The notes: a model not told the origin generated them from the letters alone. DNA of 64,000 bases from Rickettsia felis URRWXCal2 (GCA_000012145.1 CP000053.1:1116001-1180000); one strand, 5' to 3'; shown: positions 46,668 to 56,145, numbered from the stretch's first letter. A program made the numbers and translations.

Positions 46668-47873
46668 ATGAGCGTTAAAATTATAGTACCGTCACTTGGC
46701 GAGTCCGTAACGGAAGCAACTATTGCCAAGTGGTATAAGAAAGAAGGCGATCCGGTTAAAACCGATGAGTTACTGTTAGAAATCGAAACCGAAAAAGTAA
46801 CTTTAGAAGTTAATGCTCCTTGCGATGGTACTATAGGTAAAATATCGAAAACTGACGGTGCAAATGTAGCAGTTGGCGAAGAAATAGGCGAAATAAATGA
46901 AGGGGCAGCTGCAAATACTGCCGGTACTAATAATGAATCTGCTAAAGCTCAAGCAGTTACGCAGCCTACTTCAGAAAAGCCTGTAGAGAAACCTGCCGTG
47001 GTTAATAATATTCTTGCTCCTTCCGTACAAAAATTAGTTACCGAAAATAAGCTTGATCCCAATAATATAAAAGGAACAGGTAGAGACGGTAGAATTACCA
47101 AAGGTGACGTGCTTGAAACAATAAACACACCGTCTGCTGCTACTTCTACTCCTACAGTAAACAAAACTAATGAAGAAAGAGTACAGCGTGTTCGTATGTC
47201 ACGCTTGCGTAAAACTATTGCACAGCGTTTAAAAGATTCACAAAATACAGCAGCTATTTTGACTACTTTTAACGAAATCGATATGTCAAAAGTAATTGCC
47301 TTGCGTAATCAATATAAAGAAGAGTTTGAAAAAAAGCACTTGGTAAAACTTGGCTTTATGTCGTTTTTTGTTAAAGCAACAATTGAAGCTTTAAAGCTTA
47401 TTCCGTCGGTAAATGCTGAAATAGACGGCGATGATTTAGTATATAAAAATTACTATGATATAGGTGTAGCTGTCGGAACAGAGCAAGGGCTTGTTGTACC
47501 GGTTGTTAGGGATGCCGATAAAATGGGATTTGCCGAAGTGGAAAAAGCTATAGGAACTTTGGCTAAAAAGGCTCGTGAAGGTAAACTTTCTATGGCTGAT
47601 TTGTCAGGGGGGACATTCTCGATTTCTAACGGAGGCGTATATGGCTCATTATTATCTACACCGATTATTAATCCTCCTCAATCAGGTATTCTAGGCTTAC
47701 ATAAAACCGAGGAAAGAGCTGTAGTTATAGACGGTAAAATTGAAATACGTCCGATGATGTATATAGCTTTATCTTACGATCATCGCATAATTGATGGGAA
47801 AGAAGGAGTATCGTTCTTGGTAAAAATTAAAGAGCTTATTGAAAATCCAGAGAAGTTACTACTGAATTTGTAG
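46668..47873 (+). CDS. sucB: Dihydrolipoamide succinyltransferase (E2)
   Basis: 401 residues: lipoyl domain (residues 1-77) with lipoyl-lysine K43 in ETEKVTLEV; Ala/Thr/Pro-rich linker; E3-binding domain ([20 protein letters not shown], about 118-153); catalytic domain with [12 protein letters not shown] near the C-terminus. It transfers succinyl to CoA in the oxoglutarate dehydrogenase complex with SucA. Start ATG 46668, preceded by aggag at 12 nt. All three domains are intact. Confidence 0.97.
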   Translation: MSVKIIVPSLGESVTEATIAKWYKKEGDPVKTDELLLEIETEKVTLEVNAPCDGTIGKISKTDGANVAVGEEIGEINEGAAANTAGTNNESAKAQAVTQPTSEKPVEKPAVVNNILAPSVQKLVTENKLDPNNIKGTGRDGRITKGDVLETINTPSAATSTPTVNKTNEERVQRVRMSRLRKTIAQRLKDSQNTAAILTTFNEIDMSKVIALRNQYKEEFEKKHLVKLGFMSFFVKATIEALKLIPSVNAEIDGDDLVYKNYYDIGVAVGTEQGLVVPVVRDADKMGFAEVEKAIGTLAKKAREGKLSMADLSGGTFSISNGGVYGSLLSTPIINPPQSGILGLHKTEERAVVIDGKIEIRPMMYIALSYDHRIIDGKEGVSFLVKIKELIENPEKLLLNL

Positions 47874-47894
47874 AAAATGTTGCGGATATCATCA

Positions 47895-47986
47895 CGTCAT
47901 TGCGAGCAGCCGTAGGCTGTGCGGCAATCTCATGAAATAATAAAAAAATACTGGATTGCCACGTCGCTTCGCTCCTCGCAATGACG
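47895..47986. repeat. Family B palindromic element
   Basis: Arms cgtcattgcgagcagccgta and cgctcctcgcaatgacg; 92 bp. The centre is inverted relative to most copies (tggattgccacgtcgcttcg on the right), showing both orientations occur. Confidence 0.85.
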
Positions 47987-48046
47987 TGGTCTCGTTTTAC
48001 TTTTTGAAAAAAAGTAAAATTATCCAAAGAAAGGAAGTATATATTA

Positions 48047-48463
48047 ATGATAAAATGTACTCGTCGTATTGAGTTCGATGCAGGACATAGAATTATAGGA
48101 CATCAAAATAAATGTCAATTCCTGCACGGTCATCGCTATGTTCTTGAGATCGCTATAGCCGCAAACAAAACCGATAAACTTGGTATGGTAATCGATTTTG
48201 GTTTAATTAAGGATGTAGCTAAAAAATGGATTGATGAAAATTTTGATCATAGCTTAATCCTACATCAAGACGATAAGGAAATGGGGCAGCAAATAGAAAA
48301 TTGTACCGGTCAAAAAATATATTACATGCAGAATAACCCAACTGCAGAAAATATAGCGACGCATTTAAAGAATGAAATTTTTCCTAAACTTTTTGTAGGT
48401 CAAAACTTCTTCGTATCGAACCTCAAACTATATGAAACACCTAATTGTTTTGTTGAGGTTTAA
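48047..48463 (+). CDS. queD: 6-pyruvoyl-tetrahydropterin synthase / QueD-like protein
   Basis: 138 residues of the PTPS/QueD tunnel fold. Zinc-binding histidines lie in FDAGHRII (His at 15) and [11 protein letters not shown] (two His near 29-31), the catalytic Cys in NKCQFLHGH, and FDHSLILHQ and [11 protein letters not shown] are further family blocks. QueD makes 6-carboxytetrahydropterin for queuosine. Some Rickettsia relatives are thought to act in folate synthesis instead (PTPS-III type), which the sequence alone cannot settle. Start ATG 48047 with aaaggaag upstream. Confidence 0.86.
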   Translation: MIKCTRRIEFDAGHRIIGHQNKCQFLHGHRYVLEIAIAANKTDKLGMVIDFGLIKDVAKKWIDENFDHSLILHQDDKEMGQQIENCTGQKIYYMQNNPTAENIATHLKNEIFPKLFVGQNFFVSNLKLYETPNCFVEV

Positions 48464-48467
48464 GCGT

Positions 48468-48617
48468 GTATCTTTGTAAAATGAAGAGGAGTCATACGAA
48501 GATCAACTTGGAAAAAAGCAAGGAATTTGTAAGCCGAGGAGCGGAGCGTACAAAAGTACGTGAGCATCCGAGGACTTACAAAGAGGACGTAGCCAATTTT
48601 TCAAGTTCATCGAGTAT
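48468..48617. repeat. Palindromic element P3 between queD and cutA
   Basis: gtatctttgtaaaatgaaga ... caagttcatcgagtat, with the same interior as the other P3 copies (gcaagga, gaggagcggagcgta, gtgagcatccgagg). The cutA frame is open through it. Confidence 0.86.
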
Positions 48618-48930
48618 GCAAGATTGCTGTTTAATTTTAACTACTACTAATGATTTGCAAATTGCCGAGAAAATAGCATCTGCTTTGTTAGAATTAAATC
48701 TTGCTGCCTGCATTCAAATTGAGGATATCAAAAGTTACTTTAGATGGGATGGTAGAGTAACTTTAGAAGCCGAATATAGACTTGTAATTAAAACAAAATC
48801 TTCTAATTATAACGAAATTGAAAATAAACTCCTTGAAATTCATAATTATGAATTACCGCAAATAATAAAAATAAATATTGACTATGGCTTTCAAAAGTAC
48901 TTAGAATGGATTGACCAAAATAGTAAATAA
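48616..48930 (+). CDS. cutA: CutA divalent-ion tolerance protein
   Basis: 104 residues from ATG 48616 (MQDCCLILTTTNDLQIAEKI). It is a CutA1 ferredoxin-like trimer: LNLAACIQIEDIKSYFRWDG carries the conserved Cys and YxWxG, and YRLVIKTKSSNYNEIENKLL ... YELPQIIKINIDYGFQKYLEW the rest. It is linked to copper tolerance, mechanism unclear. The frame is open back to 48466 and would add 50 repeat-encoded residues (EKSKEFVSRGAERTKVREHP). I take the family start, though a longer product starting 2 nt after queD is possible. Confidence 0.9.
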   Translation: MQDCCLILTTTNDLQIAEKIASALLELNLAACIQIEDIKSYFRWDGRVTLEAEYRLVIKTKSSNYNEIENKLLEIHNYELPQIIKINIDYGFQKYLEWIDQNSK

Positions 48931-48970
48931 ACTTATAGTTGAACAAATTTAAAAATTAAGTAAGTAAATT

Positions 48971-50170
48971 ATGAAATTATGGCAAAAAGTTACCTTAGGG
49001 TTAATCTTAGGTATTATATTTGGTATATACTTACCACAATATGTTAATTATATTAAACCTATCGGTGACATTTTCTTACGCTTGATAAAAATGATCATTA
49101 CCCCTTTAATTTTCTTTAGTTTGGTTTCCGGTATCACTAGTATGAATGATACTTCTGCCCTTGGCAGAGTAGGAATGAAAGCGGTAGCCGCTTTTTTAGG
49201 TACTACTTTTTTTGCCACGGTTTTTGGGCTTTCTGTTGCCTTAGTATTAAAGCCGGGAGTAGGCATACATATAGATTTTACCTCTTCAGGAACGACAAGT
49301 AGAACTTCATTTAATATAATTGATTTTTTTGTAAATATCGTCCCTGATAATGCTGTTGGGGCTTTTGCAAACGGTGATGTCTTGCAAGTTGTATTTTTTG
49401 CTATTTTTGTTGGGATTACCTTAAACAAAATGAAATCTGTCGGTGAACCTGTTACTGATTTAATTCATGTAATGTCAAAATTAATATTAAAAATGATATC
49501 GTTTGTTATTCAATTATCTCCTTACGGTGCTTTTGCTTTAACAAGCTGGATTGTAGGCATGCAGGGAGTTGAAGTAATGATTAGTTTATCGAAACTTGTT
49601 GTAGCGGTAGTTGTGGCGATGACATTTCAATATTTTGTTTTTGGCTTACTTATATATGTATTCTGCCGTGTTTCCCCTATACCTTTTTATAAAAAAAGTT
49701 TTGAATATCAGATACTTGCTTTTTCTACTTCAAGTAGTAAGGCAACTCTTGCAACTACTATGCAAGTTTGTCGTGAAAAGCTTGGCATTTCAGAGTCTAG
49801 TACTTCATTCGTACTTCCGATAGGGGCGTCAATTAATATGGACGGATTCGCCATAAATCTATCTCTTACTACTATATTCTTTGCTCAAATGATGGGAGTA
49901 ACGCTTGCTCCTCATGACTATTTAGTAATTATTCTTACCTCAACACTTGGATCTATCGGCGGAGCCGGCATTCCCGGTGCCTCTTTGATAATGCTTCCTA
50001 TGGTTCTTTCTTCAGTTCACTTACCTATAGAGGGAGTAGCAATTATTGCCGGTATTGACCGAATACTTGATATGCTACGTACTACTATCAATATTACCGG
50101 CGATGCAACAATTACTATGATTATAGATAACAGCGAAGATACTTTAGATAAGGAAGTATATTTATCTTAA
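48971..50170 (+). CDS. gltP: Dicarboxylate/amino-acid:cation symporter (DAACS, GltP type)
   Basis: 399 residues, eight-helix plus two-hairpin transporter of the glutamate/aspartate symporter family. MITPLIFFSLVSGITSM is the early conserved block; the first re-entrant hairpin has the serine motif AFSTSSSKATLATTMQ; PIGASINMDGFAINLSLTTIFFAQ and GGAGIPGASLIML are helix 7 and hairpin 2; NITGDATITMII ends it with the substrate-binding Asp. It imports host glutamate, aspartate or C4-dicarboxylates, sensible for a TCA-fuelled intracellular bacterium. Specificity is inferred. Confidence 0.92.
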   Translation: MKLWQKVTLGLILGIIFGIYLPQYVNYIKPIGDIFLRLIKMIITPLIFFSLVSGITSMNDTSALGRVGMKAVAAFLGTTFFATVFGLSVALVLKPGVGIHIDFTSSGTTSRTSFNIIDFFVNIVPDNAVGAFANGDVLQVVFFAIFVGITLNKMKSVGEPVTDLIHVMSKLILKMISFVIQLSPYGAFALTSWIVGMQGVEVMISLSKLVVAVVVAMTFQYFVFGLLIYVFCRVSPIPFYKKSFEYQILAFSTSSSKATLATTMQVCREKLGISESSTSFVLPIGASINMDGFAINLSLTTIFFAQMMGVTLAPHDYLVIILTSTLGSIGGAGIPGASLIMLPMVLSSVHLPIEGVAIIAGIDRILDMLRTTINITGDATITMIIDNSEDTLDKEVYLS

Positions 50171-50189
50171 TTATATTAAGGCCGGATAT

Positions 50190-50290
50190 CGTCATTGCGA
50201 GGAAATTGCATAGCAATTGACGAAGCAATCTCAGGAGTTTGTTATTATTTCATGAGATTGCCACGCTCCCTACGGTCGTTCGCAATGACG
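50190..50290. repeat. Family B palindromic element
   Basis: Arms cgtcattgcgaggaaattgc and cggtcgttcgcaatgacg; 101 bp, in opposite orientation to most copies. The rest of the gap to 50443 is AT-rich and presumably holds the promoter of the next gene. Confidence 0.86.
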
Positions 50291-50443
50291 ATTTGGTATC
50301 CATACAACAACGCCTACAAGTTTGCAGGATGATAACGCTCAAATTTCTTTCCACATTTTTCAATTTTTAATTTAAAAATGCTATTGACTTTAGAATCTAA
50401 AGTATGCATTACAATAGCTATATTAACTTAAAGTTGAGGATAT

Positions 50444-51190
50444 ATGTTAAATTTCCTAAATAATACTGCATCACAAAAAAGATTTGTATCTATAAATAAT
50501 AGAACTACGGCAAGCGATTTACCTGAATCGTTTTGGCATTCTATTGCTGAAAATAGCTGTGATATTAATTGGAAAAATATACCATTACAAAAAAGTCCTT
50601 TTCAGATTGTTACTACTCAAGGTTTAATTCAAGAATTAAAACCCAAAACCATAATTGAATTTGGAAGTTTTAAAGGAGCTTCCGCCCTTTGGTTGGCTGA
50701 TATACAAAGTTTATCAGTAAAAAACGGTAAAGTTATTAGTATAGATATCGATTTTGAAAATATTGATCAAGCCGTAAAAGGTGATAATAGAATAGAATTT
50801 TTACAAGGCGATTCTAATAAAGTAGAGGCAATATTCCCAAAAGAAAAAATATCCGAAATAGTACATCCCATAGTTTTAATAGAAGATGCTCATATTAATA
50901 CTATAGGTATTTTAGAATATTTTCATAATAATATCTTTGAAGAAGGGGATTATTTCATCATTGAAGATACTAATATTGACTATAATAATGCTTGCTATGA
51001 TGTTTGGCGGAAAACTTTAGATGAAAAAACTTGTATAGCAAAATTAGAAAATTTAAACAATAAAATCGTTAGATTAACTAGCTGGTTGAAAGAAAAAAAA
51101 GATTTATATCTAGTAGATACAAAATATGTAGATCCTTTCGGTATTATTAATGCTTCTAAAAATTGGAACTCAGTCATAAAAAAGATTTAA
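50444..51190 (+). CDS. CmcI-like (cephalosporin hydroxylase family) SAM-dependent enzyme
   Basis: 248 residues of the CmcI family (Rossmann methyltransferase fold). The N-terminal cap NITASQKR-like LNNTASQKRFVSINNRTT precedes SFWHSIAENSCDINWKNIPL and TTQGLIQELKPKTIIEFGSF, then the SAM loop EFGSFKGASALWLAD, DIDFENIDQAVKGDNRIEFL (acidic ribose contact) and IVLIEDAHINTIGILEYFHN. In streptomycetes CmcI works on cephamycin side chains; family members elsewhere methylate sugars or unknown acceptors. It is followed 18 bp later by an oxygenase-type gene. Shine-Dalgarno gttgagg precedes ATG 50444. The substrate is unknown. Confidence 0.8.
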   Translation: MLNFLNNTASQKRFVSINNRTTASDLPESFWHSIAENSCDINWKNIPLQKSPFQIVTTQGLIQELKPKTIIEFGSFKGASALWLADIQSLSVKNGKVISIDIDFENIDQAVKGDNRIEFLQGDSNKVEAIFPKEKISEIVHPIVLIEDAHINTIGILEYFHNNIFEEGDYFIIEDTNIDYNNACYDVWRKTLDEKTCIAKLENLNNKIVRLTSWLKEKKDLYLVDTKYVDPFGIINASKNWNSVIKKI

Positions 51191-51208
51191 AGAGAATGAC
51201 TGTGTATT

Positions 51209-52161
51209 ATGAGAAAAGAAATTTATCTAAAAAATTTTAATATTAATAACGAGGAGACTTTAAATAATTTTACTAAAAATCCATATAAATCTACTGTATT
51301 TTTTAAAAATTTTTTAGAAAAAAATATGTAAATTATACAAAAGAAATTAAAGATGCCGTAAATAATAATGCAGAAATTATACATATAAAAAATATCGATC
51401 AAAAAAATTATAATATAATGACTCCCTATGACGGTGAGGTACGGGTTAGCGGAATAGAAGAGCTAATTTATCATATATATGGAGTAATAGGGATAATTGA
51501 TAGTTTTCCTGTATTATATAAAGATGAAGATAAGAATATCATTAGAGCAGTAGCACCAAAATATAATTCTCATAATGAACGTAGCTCTCAATCGCCGTAT
51601 AATGATTTAGATTGGCATGTAGATGCTGCATACCGTCCAATGACAGAGAAGAGTGATAACTTATCTCCTATAGTTGACTATTCAATTTTTGGGATTGTAC
51701 ATAAAGGACATGAGAATCTACCTATAGTATATATTAGCCTTAAAGATATATTAAATCAATTGAGCTACCAAGATATCTTAATCGGGTGTAGTAATGAATT
51801 TATAGTAACAAGTGCAGATTCTTTTTCATGTAAAATAGTGAGTAACAATCTCCCTTTATTAGTAGAACATGCTACCGGTTATTATAGCCGAATAAAAATG
51901 GATGCTATTCCCGAAACACAAAGAGCAGCAGGGTTTTTAAATAAAATTAGAGAAATCGTAGATCAAGAATCTATTCAAAACTATATATATGTTACTTCCG
52001 GTGATATTGTTGTATTAAGCAATAAAATGGTTTTACATAAAAGAGATAGCTATAGTCCTAAATGGGATGGAGAAGATCGTTATTTTATTAGAATATATTC
52101 AGTTAAAGATATCAACCAAGGTATATTAGCAAATTCTGCTCAACCTTGGATATGGGTATAG
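51209..52161 (+). pseudogene. Fe(II)/2-oxoglutarate oxygenase (clavaminate-synthase-like), frameshifted in a poly-A run
   Basis: ATG 51209 opens MRKEIYLKNFNINNEETLNN ... FFKNFLEKNM and stops at 51329. A second frame continues the sense from the A8 run at 51317-51324: KKYVNYTKEIKDAVNNNAEI through MTPYDGEVRVSGIEELIYHI to 52161. Together they form a ~317-residue TauD/clavaminate-synthase-like oxygenase: DLDWHVDAAYRP gives the HxD iron site, and VLHKRDSYSPKWDGEDRYFI the distal His and 2OG-binding Arg. Such enzymes hydroxylate small molecules. One A gained or lost in the run explains the break; polymerase slippage could restore some full-length protein. Confidence 0.75.
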
Positions 52162-52170
52162 TAACCATAA

Positions 52171-52297
52171 TACAGCTAAATTCACAAAACTTCAGACAAG
52201 CTAAATTTAAGGACGAGTCTGCAAAGCGTACATCAGTACGTGAGCACAGACGAGTCCTACAAAATTGCTTGTATCAAGCTTTGTGAATGATGCTGTA
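52171..52297. repeat. Palindromic element P2, non-coding copy
   Basis: 127 bp, ends tacagctaaattcacaaaac and ctttgtgaatgatgctgta. It matches the copies translated in HscA and PbpC and lies 10 bp after the oxygenase stop. Confidence 0.9.
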
Positions 52298-52410
52298 CTA
52301 GACGGTTTTATGTAAATCACATAAAAACGTTATTGCGAGCAGGCATTGTTGCGTGGACCGGTAAATGCTCTTTATGTCATTCCAGCAACGGTGGGAATCC
52401 AGAAAATGAC

Positions 52411-52712
52411 TGTCACCCCGTGGCTCGACCTATAGTACCGGACAATTTTTATTATATGTCATTCCCGCGTAGGCGGGAATCCAGTAAAGTAAAGCTTTTA
52501 AAAAAAGCTTTACTTTAAAAAAACTATGTAATAAAAAATCTTTAATTTTAAAGATTTTTTAATATGGGTCCCCGCTTTCGCGGGGATGACATCGAGATTT
52601 TTTAAAAAAATGTCCGGTACTATAGGCTTGACCACGGGGTCCAATTAAAAATACTAAAATTTAGTATTTTTAAGTTGTATTTTTGGATACCGCGATCAAG
52701 TCGCGGTATGAC
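52411..52712. repeat. Nested repeats: family C split by D, which contains A
   Basis: Family-C arm (tgtcaccccgtggctcgacc) is interrupted at 52431 by element D (52431-52624), after which family C resumes (ggcttgaccacggggtcc ... cgcggtatgaca). Inside D is a family-A unit (52457-52591) with an unusual core holding two more hairpins (aaagtaaagctttt/aaaagctttacttt and aaaaaatctttaa/ttaaagattttt). The rest of the gap to 52894 holds family-A and -B scraps and no gene. Confidence 0.8.
52431..52624. mobile_element. Element D, MITE-like, copy 1
   Basis: Perfect 14-bp terminal inverted repeats tatagtaccggaca / tgtccggtactata. The flanks show a near-direct repeat of 9 bp: ggctcgacc (52422-52430) and ggcttgacc (52625-52633), as expected for a target duplication. 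There is no coding capacity. Confidence 0.72.
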
Positions 52713-52894
52713 AACGGTGGATTCCCGCCTACGCGAGAATGATATAGAGCCGGCTTTTTGAGCCATGCAACAACGTCTACAGTCGCTCGCAATGACGGGG
52801 TGGTATCCACGCAATAACGCTATAAAAATTTTAAAAAAATTAGAATAGGTTTTTATCTTAACTTGTAAGATATAAATAGAAACACTACCAAAAT

Positions 52895-53698
52895 TTAACG
52901 GTGAGAATTGAAAAGCTTTTTTATTTCTTTTTCCTTTTCTTTATTTCTTGTCTTAATGCTATTTCTTTCTTTTATAATTTTCTGTTTAGTTTCAAACGGA
53001 GCAAGAAATAAAGCAGCATAATATTCTCCATCAGAAGCATGTAATTTTCTATTAGCATCCACTGCTATCCAATTTAAAGCTCTTTTTCCTTTAAAATCTT
53101 TAATATTAGGATCTACTCCCTGTTCTAATAAAACACGAACAACTTCAACATTAAGATATGATGCTGCATACATAAGGGAAGTCATTCCGGTTTTAGAATT
53201 TTGAACGTTAGGATTAACACCTAGCTTAAGCAAAAGTTTTATTAAATCAGGATTATTTCTTTCTGCGGCTAGCATCATTCCGGTAATACCGTCTTCATAT
53301 CTTAAATTAGGACTCATTCCCTGATTAATTAAAAATTCGGCAATTTCCGACTTCATAAATCCTATATTTATATGGATTAAACTCATGGATGCATCACGCT
53401 TTAATAAAAAATCGGCAATTTTTATATTATTATTCGATATAGCATAATCTAGAGGAACCCAACCCAAGCATGGTTGATTTACTCCGTATCCCTCATCTAA
53501 TATCTTTTTTACTTCTTCAAGATTATCTGCCTTAATAGCATCTGCTATAGGTGTAATTGGGTCTCCGACTTTTTGATCGTACGTGACACCGTTCACATGT
53601 ATCTTTTCAGTCTTAAACTCAAGTTTACATTCCTGAGCATGGATAGAAGGAATAATAAAAATAATTATAAACTTTAAAATTACTTGAATAATTTTCAT
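52895..53698 (-). CDS. Exported ankyrin-repeat protein
   Basis: 267 residues with a signal peptide (MKIIQVILKFIIIFIIPSIH, cleaved near AQ|ECK) and about five ankyrin repeats (DNLEEVKKILDEGYGVNQPC, VPLDYAISNNNIKIADFLLK, GFMKSEIAEFLINQGMSPNL, TGMMLAAERNNPDLIKLLLK, TSLMYAASYLNVEVVRVLLE), then a Lys/Glu-rich helical tail. It is likely periplasmic or secreted; ankyrin proteins bind partners and can be effectors. ATG 53698 overlaps the hemW stop (ATGA), so the two are coupled. Confidence 0.82.
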   Translation of the reverse strand: MKIIQVILKFIIIFIIPSIHAQECKLEFKTEKIHVNGVTYDQKVGDPITPIADAIKADNLEEVKKILDEGYGVNQPCLGWVPLDYAISNNNIKIADFLLKRDASMSLIHINIGFMKSEIAEFLINQGMSPNLRYEDGITGMMLAAERNNPDLIKLLLKLGVNPNVQNSKTGMTSLMYAASYLNVEVVRVLLEQGVDPNIKDFKGKRALNWIAVDANRKLHASDGEYYAALFLAPFETKQKIIKERNSIKTRNKEKEKEIKKLFNSHR

Positions 53699-54855
53699 AT
53701 AATTAATCTAGGTACTATATAACTATGCAGCATTAAACCTTTATCGGTAAGAGAGATATTTTTATCTAACTTAATTAAATCTTGATTTTGATAATTCTGC
53801 AAGTTATTCATATCTAAAATATCAACTAATTTTGTGTTTATTTTCTGCTCTAGTTCAGCAATATTTATACCGCTTTTAAGACGTAAACCCATCATTAAAA
53901 TCTCTTCGATTATTTCTTGATTTGTTAGCTTAGCATTAGTTTGAATACCGACATTTTTTGTTTTAACCGAGTCTAACCATTTTTCAGGTTTATGCCACAT
54001 CATAATTGCCGATACCGAACTTGCCGGTTCAATTATTCTACTATGGGCTCCAGGACCTATACCTAAATAATTATTATAATTCCAATAAGTCAAATTATGC
54101 AAACATTCCTGATTTGCTAGAGCATAATTAGATATCTCATATCTCAAATATTTTTGAGATTCTAGATAATGATTCGTCCATTCATACATCTCAGCTGCTG
54201 CATCTGAATGCGGCAAAATCAGATTACCCTCCTTAAATAATTTATAAAAAGGCGTGCCTTTTTCGATAGTCAATTGATAAAGAGAAATATGGCCGTTTGC
54301 GAGTCGCATAGCTTGCTTTAACTCTTCTTGCCAATCTTTTAATTTCTGACCGCTACGTGCATATATTAAATCAAATGATACTCTTGGAAAAATCGAATTT
54401 GCTGCCTCAATTGTTTTGATGGCTTGCAAAGCATCATGAGTTCTACCTAATTTTTTTAAATCGTCTTCTTTTAAGGATTGTACTCCAATTGAAACACGAT
54501 TAATTCCGGCGGATTTGAATGCTTTAAACTTCTCAGTTTCAAAGGATGTGGGATTAGTTTCTAGAGTTATCTCGGTTTGATTATCAATAATTGCTAGATT
54601 ACTGATTTTATTTATTATTCCTGCAACGACTACAGGATTCATTAAAGAGGGAGTACCACCACCGAAAAAAATAGATTTAATGTATTTATTTTGAATAATA
54701 TCTTTAAAATACTCTATTTCCGTTTCATAGGATTTAAGCCACTGATGATGATCTATAGTGCTTACCACATGAGAATTAAAATCACAATATGGACATTTTG
54801 ACAAACAAAACGGCCAGTGAATATAAATGCTTAAATTATCTGCCGTCACTTTCAT
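53695..54855 (-). CDS. hemW: HemW-type radical SAM protein (HemN-like)
   Basis: 386 residues from ATG 54855 (MKVTADNLSIYIHWPFCLSK); a start 39 nt upstream is possible. Radical-SAM cluster CxxxCxxC at C17, C21, C24 (CLSKCPYC) followed by DFNSH; SIFFGGGTPSLM, ETNPTSFETEKFKAFKSAGI, RVSIGVQSLKEDDLKKLGR, GISLYQLT-type GHISLYQLTIEKGTPFYKLF. The short N-terminus is typical of HemW, a heme chaperone, rather than coproporphyrinogen dehydrogenase HemN, which has an extra N-terminal region. It is translationally coupled to the ankyrin gene. Confidence 0.88.
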   Translation of the reverse strand: MKVTADNLSIYIHWPFCLSKCPYCDFNSHVVSTIDHHQWLKSYETEIEYFKDIIQNKYIKSIFFGGGTPSLMNPVVVAGIINKISNLAIIDNQTEITLETNPTSFETEKFKAFKSAGINRVSIGVQSLKEDDLKKLGRTHDALQAIKTIEAANSIFPRVSFDLIYARSGQKLKDWQEELKQAMRLANGHISLYQLTIEKGTPFYKLFKEGNLILPHSDAAAEMYEWTNHYLESQKYLRYEISNYALANQECLHNLTYWNYNNYLGIGPGAHSRIIEPASSVSAIMMWHKPEKWLDSVKTKNVGIQTNAKLTNQEIIEEILMMGLRLKSGINIAELEQKINTKLVDILDMNNLQNYQNQDLIKLDKNISLTDKGLMLHSYIVPRLII

Positions 54856-54868
54856 ATTTTTTAAGAAT

Positions 54869-55911
54869 TCAGGCAGTTTGTTGTAACTTCTCAATTTCTT
54901 CTTTTTTTAATCCGGTTGAAGCAATTATTAAGTCAGTTTTTAAACCGGCTTTGATTAAATTTTTTGCTATAATAATTTTTTCTTTTCTTCTGCCTTCTTG
55001 CAACCAATGATCTACTATACTTCCCATAATTTTTTCTCTTTTTTAGAATTTAATTTTGATTTAAGTATGTTTTCTACTTCCATTATATCACTTTGCTTAA
55101 TCTTGGTCAAAGTATAGAATAAAAATAGCTCTATATAATCAATGCTAATATTAACTTTAGCAAATTTAGGTAAGAGATCAGCTATCTCTTCCCATCTTTT
55201 CAATAAATCACGTTCATGAATATGCTTCATGAAAAATTGTAAAATTCCGGACCAAGCATTTTTTTTCAATTCTTTATCAGATACATCATGCACGTTTATA
55301 AGTTGATAATCATTAGTCCAAGTAGCCTTTACCAATTCACTATTTTCAAATAATTCCCATAAATTTAAAGGAGCATTATATTTTTGTATGCCATTATAAA
55401 ACACTAACGGATATATGAAAGGAAATTTCTTGCTTTTTGTTGTTTTCATATGATATTCGGCAATGTTTAACATATATACTCCGAAGTAAAATGAAGAGTC
55501 GGTAGACGAAGCTCAATTTGAAAAAGAGCAATGAGTCTGTAAGCCGAGGAGCGGAGCGTATACTAAATACGTGAGCATCCGAGGTCTTATAAAGACGACA
55601 TAGCCAATTTTTCAAACTGAGCGAGTATACTTAAACAAGCGAAAAGCTATGTAATAATCAGGTGTACTTTGATGTTCTAATAATAAAAATAAGTAACCGT
55701 CTTCACTATTAAATTTAACGGAAAATAAAATATCTAATATGGATTTCTTAAGTGTTTTATCTACAAAACTATCTTTTTCCATTTTAAGAGTTTTAAAAGA
55801 AACCAAACTTTGTATATGAGGCGGTAAGTGCATTTGAAAAAACTCTTTGGCAACTATTGGATTTTCAAATGCACTACGTATAATCTCATCGTGCTTAAGA
55901 TTTTTAGACAT
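54869..55911 (-). pseudogene. Rpn/YhgA-type PD-(D/E)XK nuclease gene, broken by a repeat and a frameshift
   Basis: The N-terminal piece (55911-55612: MSKNLKHDEIIRSAFENPIV ... KSILDILFSVKFNSEDGYLF, LLLEHQSTPDYYIAFRLF) carries the nuclease core D...LEHQS. It runs into a stop in a P3 element (55476-55630). The next piece (55473-55015) continues PLVFYNGIQKYNAPLNLWEL ... ELFLFYTLTKIKQSDIMEVE. A poly-A shift near 55030 then ends it early; the other frame gives DHWLQEGRRKEKIIIAKNLI, KAGLKTDLIIASTGLKKEEI, stop at 54869, the typical Rpn tail. Rpn proteins promote recombination or act in phage defence. This copy is dead. Confidence 0.85.
55476..55630. repeat. Palindromic element P3 inside the Rpn pseudogene
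   Basis: tatactccgaagtaaaatga ... tcaaactgagcgagtata, same interior as other P3 copies (gagcggagcgtat, gtgagcatccgagg). In this reading phase it supplies a stop rather than an open insert. Confidence 0.88.
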
Positions 55912-56145
55912 AAATGTTAATGATATACTGCACTATAAATACATCATTAATAATACTTTTGCAATTGTAAATTGAGGTAAATTAAGCTTTACAATTTTTG
56001 TTTATTAATCCAATATATATCACTCAAATATAAAATTCTTGTACCAGAAGATTATAAGGATAAATATATTATGTACATAGAATAAAATCGATTAGCCGAG
56101 ATTTCAATAATAAATATTTTTAATTTAAGAGATATTATTAAAGTG

